From assembly GCF_018604545.1 (NCBI RefSeq), contig NZ_CP075896.1, forward strand, positions 1,612,001 to 1,676,000: 64,000 nucleotides of DNA. Direction: 5' to 3'. Positions 52,158 to 61,821 of this stretch are shown here, in pieces. The notes under the pieces were generated by a model that was given only the letters and a program-made list of their open reading frames with translations, was not told where the DNA came from and made no database searches. The translations under genes were made by a program, and so were the position numbers. How positions within the stretch are numbered: the first letter of the stretch is position 1; each line of letters starts with the position of its first letter. Origin of the DNA: Streptomyces koelreuteriae (GTDB taxonomy: Bacteria > Actinomycetota > Actinomycetes > Streptomycetales > Streptomycetaceae).

Positions 52158-52186
52158 TTGACCAGTCATTGACCAAGTGTTGGTCA
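52158..52186. promoter_or_regulatory. three phased heptamers upstream of secreted His-rich protein
   Basis: TTGACCA at 52158-52164 and 52169-52175 and its inverted relative TTGGTCA at 52180-52186 occur every 11 bases. TGACCA/TGGTCA also forms an inverted repeat. One-turn phasing is typical of response-regulator boxes. Confidence 0.45.
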
Positions 52187-52220
52187 GCGCTAGACGTGTC
52201 AATCACCTGAAGGGGGGCGC

Positions 52221-52649
52221 ATGTACCGAGGTACGACGGCACGGACCGTGGTTTCGATCCTCGCCGCCGTCCTGCTCGCCCTTCAGTTCTTCGCACCGAC
52301 GGCGTCCTTCGCATCCGCGCACACACCCCGTAAAGCCGAGGCCAAGGCTCAGCCCGGAACTGAACCCTCCGGCCTGTCCTCACGCCCCGGAAGCACGTTC
52401 TCCGGGAAGGCGCTGCGCGACGAGATCGCCCACTGCCGCACCGGACACCACGGGGACCCGACCGGTCCCCTGCGGACCCGCGACCGGTTCCACCACGCCG
52501 ACTCCGCGCCCTGCGCGCCGGAGCGGCCCCTGCTGCGGCACATCCCGCCGACAGCACCGGACCAGGTCAGAGCCGGCGCCGCGCACCAACGCGCGTCGAG
52601 ATCCTCGACGTCGCACACACCGGCAGCACTTCAGGTCTTCCGCTGCTGA
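52221..52649 (+). CDS. small secreted His-rich hypothetical protein
   Basis: Protein of 142 residues with a clear Sec signal peptide (Arg at 3 and 8, hydrophobic 9-24, ASFASA cleavage region about 28-33). The mature part has no recognisable domain, contains about nine histidines (GHHGD, FHHAD among them) and three cysteines, and is rich in Arg/Pro. ATG 52221 has an AAGGGGGG site. It lies 82 bp upstream of the carbonic anhydrase gene on the same strand. Metal binding is conceivable but unproven. Confidence 0.6.
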   Translation: MYRGTTARTVVSILAAVLLALQFFAPTASFASAHTPRKAEAKAQPGTEPSGLSSRPGSTFSGKALRDEIAHCRTGHHGDPTGPLRTRDRFHHADSAPCAPERPLLRHIPPTAPDQVRAGAAHQRASRSSTSHTPAALQVFRC

Positions 52650-52731
52650 GGAACAGAGTCGTTCCTTCCCCCACCTCTGTCATGCCCGTCCGACGCGTCC
52701 CCACTGCGCGCCAGGAGGAGTCACCACACTC

Positions 52732-53313
52732 ATGCAACCCCTCATCGACAACGCCCGCACGCACGGACAGCGCCCTGAGGAGTTCGCCCGCCTCGCCGAG
52801 GGCCAGTCCCCCGACGTCCTGTTCATCACCTGCTCCGACTCCAGGGTCGTACCGGCTCTGATCACGGGCGCCCGGCCCGGCGAGCTGTTCGAGCTGCGCA
52901 CCGCGGGCAACGTCGTTCCCCCCTACACCCTCGGACACCCCACCTCCGAGGCGGCCACGATCGAGTACGCCGTGGAAGTCCTCGGCGTCAAGGAGATCGT
53001 GGTCTGCGGCCACTCGCACTGCGGCGCCGTCGGCGCGGTGGTGCGGGGCGACGACCTCAGCGGCGTGCCCGCCGTGCGGGACTGGCTCGCGCACGCCTGC
53101 GACGAGCCCAAGTGCGCGGACCCGACCGACAAGACGGTCGCCGAAGCCGTGCAGAACCACGTCCTGACCCAGGTGGAGCGGCTGCGCTCGTACCCGAGCG
53201 TGGAGAGCCGTCTGGCGGACGGCCGGCTGCGGCTGCACGCCTGGTTCTACGAAGTGCACACCGGCGCCGTGCGGGACCACCGCGCGGACACCGACACCTT
53301 CGAGAAGCTGTGA
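52732..53313 (+). CDS. beta-carbonic anhydrase
   Basis: Beta-class carbonic anhydrase, 193 residues, interconverting CO2 and bicarbonate in the cytoplasm. Zinc ligands are visible in ITCSDSRV (Cys with the Asp-Arg dyad) and VCGHSHCGAVG (His and Cys). The frame is open to 52177, but homology and the AGGAGGAG site at 52713-52720 point to ATG 52732, with a slightly long spacing of 11. It is followed eight bases later by a SulP transporter gene, a pairing known from bicarbonate uptake systems. Confidence 0.92.
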   Translation: MQPLIDNARTHGQRPEEFARLAEGQSPDVLFITCSDSRVVPALITGARPGELFELRTAGNVVPPYTLGHPTSEAATIEYAVEVLGVKEIVVCGHSHCGAVGAVVRGDDLSGVPAVRDWLAHACDEPKCADPTDKTVAEAVQNHVLTQVERLRSYPSVESRLADGRLRLHAWFYEVHTGAVRDHRADTDTFEKL

Positions 53314-53321
53314 GGGGCGCC

Positions 53322-54821
53322 ATGACCAAGTTCCCCCACCTGAGGCAGGACTTCACCGCCTCCCTCGTCGTCTTCCTGGTCGCGCTCCCGCTGTGCGTGG
53401 GTGTGGCCGTCGCCTCCGGTGTCCCGGCCGAACTCGGCCTGGTCACCGGCATCGTGGGCGGCCTCGTCACCGGATTCCTGCCGGGCAGCAGCCTGCAGGT
53501 GTCCGGCCCGGCCGCCGGTCTGACCGTGCTCGTCTACGAGGCGGTCGACACCTACGGGCTGCCCGCGCTCGGTGTGATCGTGCTGGCCGCCGGTCTGCTG
53601 CAGCTCATCATGGGCGCGCTCAAGCTCGGCCGCTGGTTCCGCGCGATATCCGTCTCGGTCGTCGAGGGCATGCTGGCCGGAATCGGTCTGGTGCTCATCG
53701 CCGGTCAGCTGTATGCGACGGCCGGGCTGAAGGCCCCCGCCTCCGGCATCGACAAGATCCTGGGCCTGCCCGGGGCCGCCGTCGACGCGCTCGGCAGCAC
53801 CAAGGCGCTCACCTCCCTCGCGCTCGGCGCGGCCACCATCGCGGTGATGGTGCTGTGGAAGAAGCTGCCGAAGCAGGCGCAGGCCGTTCCCGGCGCGCTC
53901 GCCGCGGTGATCCTGGCGATCGCGGCCACCGCCGCGTTCAACCTGCCGGTCGCCACCGTCGAGGTGAAGGGTCTGCTGGACTCCATCCAGCCCCCCGGCC
54001 TCGACGCCTTCGGCAGCGTGGGCATCGGCATCATCGGCACGATCATCGCCTTCACCCTGATCGCCTCCGCCGAGAGCCTCTTCAGCGCCGCCGCGGTGGA
54101 CCGGCTGCACGACGGACCGCGCACCCAGTACGACAAGGAGCTCATGGCGCAGGGCGCGGGCAACACGCTCTGCGGTGTGCTCGGCGCGCTGCCGATGACC
54201 GCGGTCATCGTCCGCAGCTCGGCCAATGTCAGCGCGGGTGCCAAGACCAAGGCCTCCCGGGTGATGCACGGTGTGTGGCTGCTGCTCTTCGCGGCGCTCC
54301 TGCCGGCCACGCTGGCCCTGATCCCGCTGCCCGCGCTCGCCGGCATCCTGGTCCACGCGGGCTTCAAGCTCATCCCGTTCCGCAAGATCGTGCCGCTGTG
54401 GCGTGAGCACCGGGGCGAGGCGGTCATCCTGGCCGTCACCGCCGTGTCGATCGTCGCGGTGAACATGTTCGAGGGTGTGCTCATCGGTCTGGCCCTGTCG
54501 GTCGTCAAGACCGCCTGGGAGGCGTCGCACATCAAGCTCGAGGTCATCGACAAGGGCGCCGGCCCCATCCAGGCGTACCTGTCGGGCAACGCGACGTTCC
54601 TGCGGCTGCCGAAGATCCTGGACAACCTGGAAGGCCTGCCGCAGGACCGCCCGATCAAGCTGGACCTCTCGGGTCTGCACCACCTCGACCACGCCTGCCG
54701 CACGGCCCTGGAGAACTGGGCCGAGCGCCACAGCGACACGGACACGGAGCCGGTGAAGGTCACGGAGCCCGAGCTGGACTCCGAGCAGTCGAAAGAGGGC
54801 GAGAAGGTGACGGTGGCCTAG
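53322..54821 (+). CDS. SulP-family anion (bicarbonate/sulfate) transporter
   Basis: Integral membrane SulP/SLC26 transporter, 499 residues from ATG 53322, with 10 or more membrane helices (start HLRQDFTASLVVFLVALPLC) and a C-terminal cytoplasmic STAS domain (about 400-480: PIKLDLSGLHHLDHACR). It starts eight bases after the carbonic anhydrase stop (GAGGGG site), so bicarbonate is the favoured substrate, sulfate being the alternative. Confidence 0.92.
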   Translation: MTKFPHLRQDFTASLVVFLVALPLCVGVAVASGVPAELGLVTGIVGGLVTGFLPGSSLQVSGPAAGLTVLVYEAVDTYGLPALGVIVLAAGLLQLIMGALKLGRWFRAISVSVVEGMLAGIGLVLIAGQLYATAGLKAPASGIDKILGLPGAAVDALGSTKALTSLALGAATIAVMVLWKKLPKQAQAVPGALAAVILAIAATAAFNLPVATVEVKGLLDSIQPPGLDAFGSVGIGIIGTIIAFTLIASAESLFSAAAVDRLHDGPRTQYDKELMAQGAGNTLCGVLGALPMTAVIVRSSANVSAGAKTKASRVMHGVWLLLFAALLPATLALIPLPALAGILVHAGFKLIPFRKIVPLWREHRGEAVILAVTAVSIVAVNMFEGVLIGLALSVVKTAWEASHIKLEVIDKGAGPIQAYLSGNATFLRLPKILDNLEGLPQDRPIKLDLSGLHHLDHACRTALENWAERHSDTDTEPVKVTEPELDSEQSKEGEKVTVA

Positions 54822-54847
54822 CGGCCCGCCGCACCGCCCACGCCCCC

Positions 54848-54881
54848 GGCCCGGGACGCGCCTTCCAGCGCGCTCCGGGCC
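54848..54881 (+). terminator. terminator of the carbonic anhydrase-SulP operon
   Basis: A 14-base inverted repeat with two mismatches around a CTTCCA loop (arms GGCCCGGGACGCGC and GCGCGCTCCGGGCC), 27 bp after the SulP stop. Confidence 0.65.
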
Positions 54882-55016
54882 GTTCGCATGTCCGTCGCGG
54901 GCCGGCCCTGACGGGGCGCGCGGTTCCCCGTGCCGCCGGGGCATGGCCCCGACCCCCGCTCCCGGCATATCGTTACAGAAGCATACGAAATCGGACCTCT
55001 GAACGGGGAGGTCGGC

Positions 55017-55973
<957 letters not shown>

Positions 55974-56063
55974 CCCGCGCTACGCGCGTGGTTCACGCCG
56001 CCCGCACCAGGTGATAGACACAGCGGGATCACAGTTCCTGTCCGCCAGCAGGAAGGTTCCCCC

Positions 56064-57449
56064 ATGACCGAAACCGGTCGTTTCACCGCTACACGACGTC
56101 AGGTGCTCGCCGGAACGGGTGCTCTGGGCATCGGGATCGGATTCTCCGGTGCCCTGCCCGAACTCTTCGCCGGCACCGCCTCCGCACAGGGCCTCGGCCA
56201 CCACGGCTACGGCCCGCTCGTCCCCGATCCGAAAGGTCTGCTCGACCTCCCTAAGGGCTTCCGCTACCGGGTCCTGTCCCGCGAGGGAGACCGGCTCCGC
56301 TCGGGTGAGGGCAAGGTCCCCTCCAACCACGACGGCATGTCGGCCTTCGCGGGCAAGGGCGGCCGGGTCCATCTGGTCCGCAACCACGAGAACCGCGCCG
56401 ACGGCAGGATCCCCGTCCCCACGGTCGAGGGCCTCACCTACGACCCGGCGGGCAAGGGCGGCTGTACGGCCCTGACGCTGGACGCCCGGGGCAACGTCGT
56501 GTCGGAGCGCGTCGCGATCGCCGGCACCGCCGTGAACTGCGCGGGCGGCCCCACCCCGTGGGACACCTGGCTGACCTGCGAGGAGACCGAGGACAAGGCC
56601 GGCACCAACGGCTACACCAAGGACCACGGCTTCATCTTCGAGGTCGACCCGGCCGACCCGCACCGCACCGGTGCCGTACCGCTGACCGCGATGGGCCGCT
56701 TCCAGCACGAGGCGATCGCCGTCGACCCCCGGCGCGGTGTGGTGTACGAGACGGAGGACGCCTTCGAGAAGCCCTTCGGCCTCTTCTACCGCTTCCTGCC
56801 GAGGAAGCCGCTGGGCGGCCGGGGTTCGCTGCGCGCGGGCGGCCGGCTCCAGGCCATGCGGGTGCCCGGTGTGCCCGACCTGTCCACGATCCAGGAGATC
56901 GGCGCCGAGTTCGACGGCATCGAGTGGGTGGACGTACCGGACCCGCTGGCCGGCGAGACGCCGATCCGGTTCCAGGACTTCGGCCGCGGGGGCATCACCC
57001 ACGCGCAGAAGCTGGAGGGCTGCTACTGGGGCGGCCGTTCGGTGTACTTCGTGTCGTCCTTCGCCCGCCGCTCGGACGGTTCGACGGCCGACCACTACGG
57101 GCAGATCTGGCGCTACGACCCCGAGCGCCGCCGGCTGACCCTGGTGATCGTCTTCGGCCCGGGCACCGACATCCAGCTGCCGGGAGAGTCGCCGGACAAC
57201 ATCTGCCTGGCGCCCAGCGGCGGCCTCATGGTCTGCGAGGACGGCAACGGCGCACAGCACGTCTACGGCGTGACCCGGCGCGGCGAGGTGTACGCGATGG
57301 CGCGCGGCCGGCAGAACATCGGCACCCCCGAGGAGCCCGAGTGGGGTGAGTTCGCCGGCGTGACCTTCTCCCCCGACGGCGACACGATGTACGTCAACTG
57401 CTACACCCCCGGCACCACGTTCGCGGTGACGGGCCCCTGGCGCCGGTAG
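56064..57449 (+). CDS. Tat-exported PhoX-like (DUF839) protein
   Basis: Protein of 461 residues with a twin-arginine signal (TATRRQVLAGTGALGIGIGF) and an ASAQ cleavage region near 41. The mature part belongs to the PhoX/DUF839 family (VRNHENRADGR; WDTWLTCEETED; FQHEAIAVDPRRGVVYETED; SPDNICLAPSGGLMVCEDG), beta-propeller proteins that include calcium/iron-dependent alkaline phosphatases. Phosphatase activity is plausible but not proven for this branch. No PHO box was identified. A strong hairpin follows at 57466-57498. Confidence 0.88.
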   Translation: MTETGRFTATRRQVLAGTGALGIGIGFSGALPELFAGTASAQGLGHHGYGPLVPDPKGLLDLPKGFRYRVLSREGDRLRSGEGKVPSNHDGMSAFAGKGGRVHLVRNHENRADGRIPVPTVEGLTYDPAGKGGCTALTLDARGNVVSERVAIAGTAVNCAGGPTPWDTWLTCEETEDKAGTNGYTKDHGFIFEVDPADPHRTGAVPLTAMGRFQHEAIAVDPRRGVVYETEDAFEKPFGLFYRFLPRKPLGGRGSLRAGGRLQAMRVPGVPDLSTIQEIGAEFDGIEWVDVPDPLAGETPIRFQDFGRGGITHAQKLEGCYWGGRSVYFVSSFARRSDGSTADHYGQIWRYDPERRRLTLVIVFGPGTDIQLPGESPDNICLAPSGGLMVCEDGNGAQHVYGVTRRGEVYAMARGRQNIGTPEEPEWGEFAGVTFSPDGDTMYVNCYTPGTTFAVTGPWRR

Positions 57450-57465
57450 CCGGCCGCGCTCCCGA

Positions 57466-57498
57466 CCGGGGCGCCGGGTGCGGAACCCGGCGCCCCGG
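57466..57498 (+). terminator. terminator after PhoX-like gene
   Basis: Perfect 14-base stem (CCGGGGCGCCGGGT with its complement) and a five-base GCGGA loop, 16 bp past the stop and 35 bp before the ppk2 start. Confidence 0.8.
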
Positions 57499-57533
57499 CG
57501 GATGATCGAGGCTCCAGGCCGAAAGGGGCCCCG

Positions 57534-58391
57534 GTGGGTCACGAACACCGCACCTCGTTGCGTGAGCGGCTGCGCGTCCCGGCCGGTGAGCCGCTCGACC
57601 TGTCCCGTCACGGGGCCGCCGCCACACCCGGGGGCCCGGACGGCAAGGCGGCGGGCAAGGCCGCCACGGCCCGGATCGGCGAGCGCCTCGCCGTCCTCCA
57701 GGAGCGGCTGTGGGCGGCGAGCACCGCGGGCGACCGGCGGCGCGTCCTGCTGGTCCTCCAGGGCATGGACACCAGCGGCAAGGGCGGCACGGTCAAGCAT
57801 GTGATCGGCCTGCTCAACCCGTCCGGCTGCCGCATCACGCCGTTCAAGGCGCCCACGGACGAGGAGCGCGCGCACCCCTTCCTGTGGCGCGTGGAGAAGG
57901 CGCTCCCGCTCCCCGGCGAACTGGGCATCTTCGACCGCTCGCACTACGAGGACGTCCTGATCGCCCGCGTGCGCGGCCTGGCGTCCGCCCCCGAGATCAA
58001 CCGGCGCTACGAGCAGATCAACCGTTTCGAGAAGTCCCTCGCGGACGACGGCGTGACCCTGGTCAAGTGCTTCCTGCACGTCTCCTACGAGGAGCAGCGC
58101 CGCCGGCTGCTCAAGCGGCTCGACGAGCCGGAGAAGCGCTGGAAGTTCGCCGCCTCCGACATCGACGACCGGGCCCTGTGGCCCGCGTACCAGGAGGCCT
58201 ACGAGATCGCCATGGAGCGCTGCGGCACCTCGTACGCGCCCTGGTACCTGGTCCCGGCCGACCGCAAGTGGTACCGCAACTGGGCGGTCAGCACCCTGCT
58301 CCTGGAGCATCTGGAGGAGCTGGATCCGCGGTATCCGGAGGCCGACTTCGACGTGGCGGAGATCCGGGAGCGGCTGCTGCGGCAGCCCTGA
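57534..58391 (+). CDS. ppk2: polyphosphate kinase 2 family protein
   Basis: PPK2-type polyphosphate-dependent nucleotide kinase, 285 residues, GTG start (AAAGGGG site). Walker A is LQGMDTSGKGGTVKH (about 80-95), the Walker B/lid region is GIFDRSHYEDVLIARV, and PADRKWYRNWAVSTLL closes the fold. Single-domain PPK2 proteins transfer phosphate from polyphosphate to ADP or AMP; the class cannot be settled by eye. It follows the phosphatase-like gene, a possible link to phosphate metabolism. Confidence 0.93.
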   Translation: MGHEHRTSLRERLRVPAGEPLDLSRHGAAATPGGPDGKAAGKAATARIGERLAVLQERLWAASTAGDRRRVLLVLQGMDTSGKGGTVKHVIGLLNPSGCRITPFKAPTDEERAHPFLWRVEKALPLPGELGIFDRSHYEDVLIARVRGLASAPEINRRYEQINRFEKSLADDGVTLVKCFLHVSYEEQRRRLLKRLDEPEKRWKFAASDIDDRALWPAYQEAYEIAMERCGTSYAPWYLVPADRKWYRNWAVSTLLLEHLEELDPRYPEADFDVAEIRERLLRQP

Positions 58392-58400
58392 GCGGGCCGG

Positions 58401-58886
58401 TCAGGCGGCGAGCAGGGCGTCGATCTGGCCGACGGCCTCCTTCAGGCCCTCGTCCATGCCCATGGTGACGAGCTGCTCCATCTGCTCACGGGAGTCGAAG
58501 AGGGAGCGCATCTCCATCCGGGTGCCGCCGCCGTGCTCGGTGAGGGTGACCCGCACGGAGATGGTCGGCATGTCGTCCTTGGGCTTTCCGTCGTCGTCGG
58601 CGAAGCCGTCGGTGAACTCCAGGGACGTCGGCGCGGTGACCGAGGTGATCCGCCACCAGCCGCGGTGCCGGTCGCCCTCCGGGCCGGTCATGAAGTACGT
58701 GACGTCCCCGCCCGGGGTCAGATCGTGCTGCTCGACGGTCGCCGGGTAGGTCGGCGGTCCCCACCAGCGCTCCAGCTGCCGGGGGTCGGCCCACAGCAGC
58801 CACACCCGCTCGACGGGGGCGGCGAAGTCGGCGATCAGGGTGAGGGTGAGGTGGTCGAGGTCCTTGTCGACACTGGTGACACTCAT
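58401..58886 (-). CDS. SRPBCC/AHSA1-domain protein
   Basis: START-like SRPBCC protein, 161 residues from ATG 58886. The Aha1 pattern is clear: FAAPVERVWLLWADPRQLERWWGPPTYP in sequence divided by the first strand and helix, then EFTDGFADDDG and a C-terminal helix MGMDEGLKEAVGQID. Such proteins bind small hydrophobic ligands and are very often encoded with an ArsR repressor, as here (four-base overlap with the ArsR gene). The ligand is unknown. It is convergent with ppk2 across nine bases. Confidence 0.9.
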   Translation of the reverse strand: MSVTSVDKDLDHLTLTLIADFAAPVERVWLLWADPRQLERWWGPPTYPATVEQHDLTPGGDVTYFMTGPEGDRHRGWWRITSVTAPTSLEFTDGFADDDGKPKDDMPTISVRVTLTEHGGGTRMEMRSLFDSREQMEQLVTMGMDEGLKEAVGQIDALLAA

Positions 58887-59302
58887 CTCAAGGGTCCTTC
58901 CGTGGCGTCGTTCTCGGCGTTCTCGTCGCTCTCTTGGTTCTGTTGGTTCTCTTCCGGTCCGGGGTCCTCGGCGAGCAGCCGGGCCATCCGGTCCACACGC
59001 CCGCGCCATGCCGACTCGAGTTCGTCGAGGGCCTGGCGTGCGCGGTCCACCGCTTCGGGGTCCGTGCACACGAGCTGCTCCCGTCCGCTGCGCCGCTTGG
59101 TGACGAGACCCGCCCGCTCCAGCACGGCGACGTGCTTCTGCACCGCCGCGAAGCTCATCGGGTAGGACTCGGCCAGCCGCGACACCGACAGGTCCCCACG
59201 CACGCAGCGGCGCACTATGTCCCGGCGCGTGGTGTCGGCCAGGGCGTGGAACAGCCGGTCCACCGTCTCGTCGCCCGGTTCATCCGCAACATCTACAACC
59301 AT
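58883..59302 (-). CDS. ArsR-family repressor
   Basis: ArsR/SmtB-type winged-helix protein, 139 residues from ATG 59302. The HTH core is LSVSRLAESYPMSFAAVQKH followed by the wing RSGREQLVCTD. No CxC-type metal-binding pair is visible, which places it with the non-metal regulators that accompany AHSA1 proteins. The C terminus is Glu/Asn/Gln-rich. A perfect 18-bp palindrome lies over its start codon, implying autorepression of the two-gene operon. Confidence 0.9.
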   Translation of the reverse strand: MVVDVADEPGDETVDRLFHALADTTRRDIVRRCVRGDLSVSRLAESYPMSFAAVQKHVAVLERAGLVTKRRSGREQLVCTDPEAVDRARQALDELESAWRGRVDRMARLLAEDPGPEENQQNQESDENAENDATEGPLR

Positions 59303-59311
59303 TTGGTTGTA
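59294..59311. promoter_or_regulatory. ArsR autoregulatory operator
   Basis: Perfect palindrome TACAACCA-TT-TGGTTGTA overlapping the ArsR start codon (59300-59302). ArsR dimers bind such short inverted repeats, and a repressor here would block its own transcript and possibly the divergent oxidoreductase gene 80 bp away. Confidence 0.7.
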
Positions 59312-59390
59312 CGTTAGCTCCGTCGCCCCCTTCTGTAAAGCGCGACACGCCCGCCCACTGAAGCGGCCCGACGGGGGTACTCGGCGCCCC

Positions 59391-60908
59391 ATGAGCGAGA
59401 ACGAGCAGGTCAGCAGCTCGTACTGGATTCAGACGGCACCGGACGGCCGCCACCCCGCCCTTGCCGACGAGCTGGACGTCGACGTGGCGGTGATCGGCGC
59501 CGGGATCGCCGGACTGTGCACGGCGTGGGAGCTGACGCGGGCCGGACGGAGCGTGGCGGTGCTGGAGGCCGGGCGGGTCGCGGCCGGGGTCACCGGACAC
59601 ACCACCGCCAAGGTCACCGCCCTGCACACGCTCGTCTACGACAAGCTCCGGCGCACCCGCGGCCCCGAGGGCGCCCGGCTGTACGCCCGCTCCCAGTCCG
59701 AGGCGATCGAGCGCGCGGCCGGGATCGTCGAGGAGCTGGGCATCGACTGCGCGTGGGAGACCCGGAGCGCCTACACCTACGCGTGCGACACGGGCCGGGT
59801 GGACGAACTGCGCGCCGAGGCGCGGGCGGCCGCCGAGGCCGGGCTGCCCGCCTCGTTCGTGACGGAGACCGGGCTGCCCTTCCCGGTGGCGGGCGCGGTC
59901 CGGGTCACCGGGCAGGCGCAGTTCCACCCCCGCAAATACCTGCTGGCGCTCGCCGCCGACCTGGTCGAACACGGCGGGCGGATCTACGAGGACACCGCCG
60001 TCCTCGGCCTGGACGAGGGCGAGCCGTGCCGGCTGTCCACCACGACCGGGGCGACGGTCAGGGCCCGGGACGTCGTCGTGGCGACGCACTACCCGATCTT
60101 CGACCGGGCCCTGCTGTTCGCCCGGCTGTCGCCGCGCCGCGAGCTGGTCGTGGCCGGGACGATCCCCGCGGACCAGGACCCCGACGGCATGTTCATCACG
60201 CCCGACGAGGGCATCCGCTCGGTGCGCACGGCTCCGCACGAGGGCGACCGGCGGCTGCTCGTCGTCACCGGCGAGCACTTCACCCCGGGCACCGGCGACC
60301 CACGGGCCCGCTTCGCACACCTCACCGCCTGGGCCAGGGAGCACTTCCCCGACCTGGACGTCACCCACCGCTGGGCCACGCAGGACACCGACCCCACCGA
60401 CACCGTGCCGCTGGTGGGCCCGCTGCACCCGGGCGCGCGGCACACGTACGTGGCCACCGGCTTCGGCGGCTGGGGCATGAGCGGCGGCATGATGGCGGGC
60501 CGCCTCCTCGCGGCGCAGATCACGGGCGAGGAGTGCGCGTGGAGCGGGCTGTACGACCCGCGCCGGCTGCGTCCGGCCGTGCGGGAGGCGCCGTCGTTCC
60601 TCAGGACGCAGGCCAAGGTCGCCGGCCACTTCGTGGGCGACCGGTTGCGGCCGGTGCCGCCCGTGGAGGCCCTGCCGCCCGGCGAGGGCGCCGTGGTCCG
60701 CGCCGACGGCCACCGCCTCGCGGTCTACCGCGACGACGACGGCTCCCTGCACGCCGTCTCCGCCCGCTGCACCCACCTGGGTTGCCTGGTCGCCTTCAAC
60801 GGCGCCGAGCGCGCCTGGGAGTGCCCCTGCCACGGCTCCCGCTTCGACACGGACGGCAAGGTGATCCAGGGCCCGGCGACCAAGCCGCTGGAGCGGCGGG
60901 ACATCTGA
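59391..60908 (+). CDS. FAD-dependent oxidoreductase with C-terminal Rieske domain
   Basis: Protein of 505 residues combining a DAO-type FAD domain (VAVIGAGIAGLCTAWEL at about 30-46, GFGGWGMSGGMMAGRLL near 360) with a C-terminal Rieske [2Fe-2S] domain (CTHLGCLVAFN and CPCHGSRFD supply the two Cys-His pairs). The architecture resembles proteins annotated as glycine/D-amino-acid dehydrogenases with Rieske domains; the substrate is unknown. ATG 59391 is chosen because the conserved part starts there. It is divergent from the ArsR operon. Confidence 0.9.
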   Translation: MSENEQVSSSYWIQTAPDGRHPALADELDVDVAVIGAGIAGLCTAWELTRAGRSVAVLEAGRVAAGVTGHTTAKVTALHTLVYDKLRRTRGPEGARLYARSQSEAIERAAGIVEELGIDCAWETRSAYTYACDTGRVDELRAEARAAAEAGLPASFVTETGLPFPVAGAVRVTGQAQFHPRKYLLALAADLVEHGGRIYEDTAVLGLDEGEPCRLSTTTGATVRARDVVVATHYPIFDRALLFARLSPRRELVVAGTIPADQDPDGMFITPDEGIRSVRTAPHEGDRRLLVVTGEHFTPGTGDPRARFAHLTAWAREHFPDLDVTHRWATQDTDPTDTVPLVGPLHPGARHTYVATGFGGWGMSGGMMAGRLLAAQITGEECAWSGLYDPRRLRPAVREAPSFLRTQAKVAGHFVGDRLRPVPPVEALPPGEGAVVRADGHRLAVYRDDDGSLHAVSARCTHLGCLVAFNGAERAWECPCHGSRFDTDGKVIQGPATKPLERRDI

Positions 60909-60970
60909 CGGCCGGGTGACACCCGAAGCCACGACGCATAAGAGGGCGATTCCACCCATATCTTCATACA

Positions 60971-61803
60971 GTGATCACACTCTTCCGTCGTGTCACCGCC
61001 GCATGCGCCCTGTGCACGGCTCTCGCCGCCTGCGGCACCACCCACCCCCCGCGGGCGGCGACGTCACCGGTGCCCGCTCCACCGCCGAGACCCCCGACCC
61101 TGGCCCCGGTCCGGCGGGCCTCACCCCCGTTTTCGAGCACGGCCCCCGCACCCGCGGCAGGACCGTCGCGCTCACCTTCGACGCCGACATGACCGCCGGT
61201 CAGGGGGCCCGGGCGGCGGCCGGTGAGCGGTTCGACCACCCGCGGCTGATCTCGACGCTGCGCGCGCTGAAGGTGCGGGCCACCGTGTTCATGACCGGCC
61301 GCTGGGCCGAGGAGTACCCCGCCCAGGCCCGCTCCATCGGCCGGGACCCGCTCTTCGAGGTCGCCAACCACTCCTACAGCCACTACGCCTACACCCCGGA
61401 CTGCTACGGCCTGCCGACCGTGCCCGAGGAGCGGAGGCGGTCGGACGTGGAGCGGGCCTACGCCGCGCTCCGGAAGGCCGGCGTACGGGACCCCCTGCCG
61501 TACTTCCGCTTCCCCGGCGGCTGTTACGACCGCCGGGCCCTGAAGGCCCTGGCCCCGACCGGAGTCACCGCCGTGCAGTGGGACGTGGTCGGCGGTGACG
61601 CCTTCGAGACGGACCCGGACGTCGTCGCCCGGCAGGTGCTCGACGAGGTGCGGCCCGGCTCGGTCGTCGTCCTGCACTGCACCCGCAGCGCCGCCCCGGC
61701 GACCGAACGCGCGGTGCGGACGATCGTCCCGGAGCTGCGCCGCAGGGGCTTCCGGTTCGTCAAGGTGTCCGAGCTGATCGAGGCCGTGGGCAACCGCCCC
61801 TGA
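60971..61803 (+). CDS. polysaccharide deacetylase lipoprotein, apparently frameshifted
   Basis: The NodB-type deacetylase domain is clear (LTFDADMTAG with the catalytic Asp, ANHSYSHYAY with metal His residues, FRFPGGCYD), ending at 61803. Its frame has no signal peptide. A good lipoprotein signal, MITLFRRVTAACALCTALAACG, starts at GTG 60971 in another frame that runs open to 61192. Joining the two needs one extra base somewhere in about 61060-61130, so this copy has lost one base or contains a sequencing error. An alternative is a leaderless protein from GTG 60916 in the domain frame. Family members deacetylate cell-wall or chitin-like glycans outside the membrane. Confidence 0.75.
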
Positions 61804-61821
61804 CCGTCCTACGCTGGACAT

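Noticed and set aside
54912..54965. Possible second copy of the dispersed repeat before the slipin gene
   Set aside because: Only short G/C-rich stretches (such as GGTTCCCCG) match; the diagnostic GAACTGCGCG core is absent.
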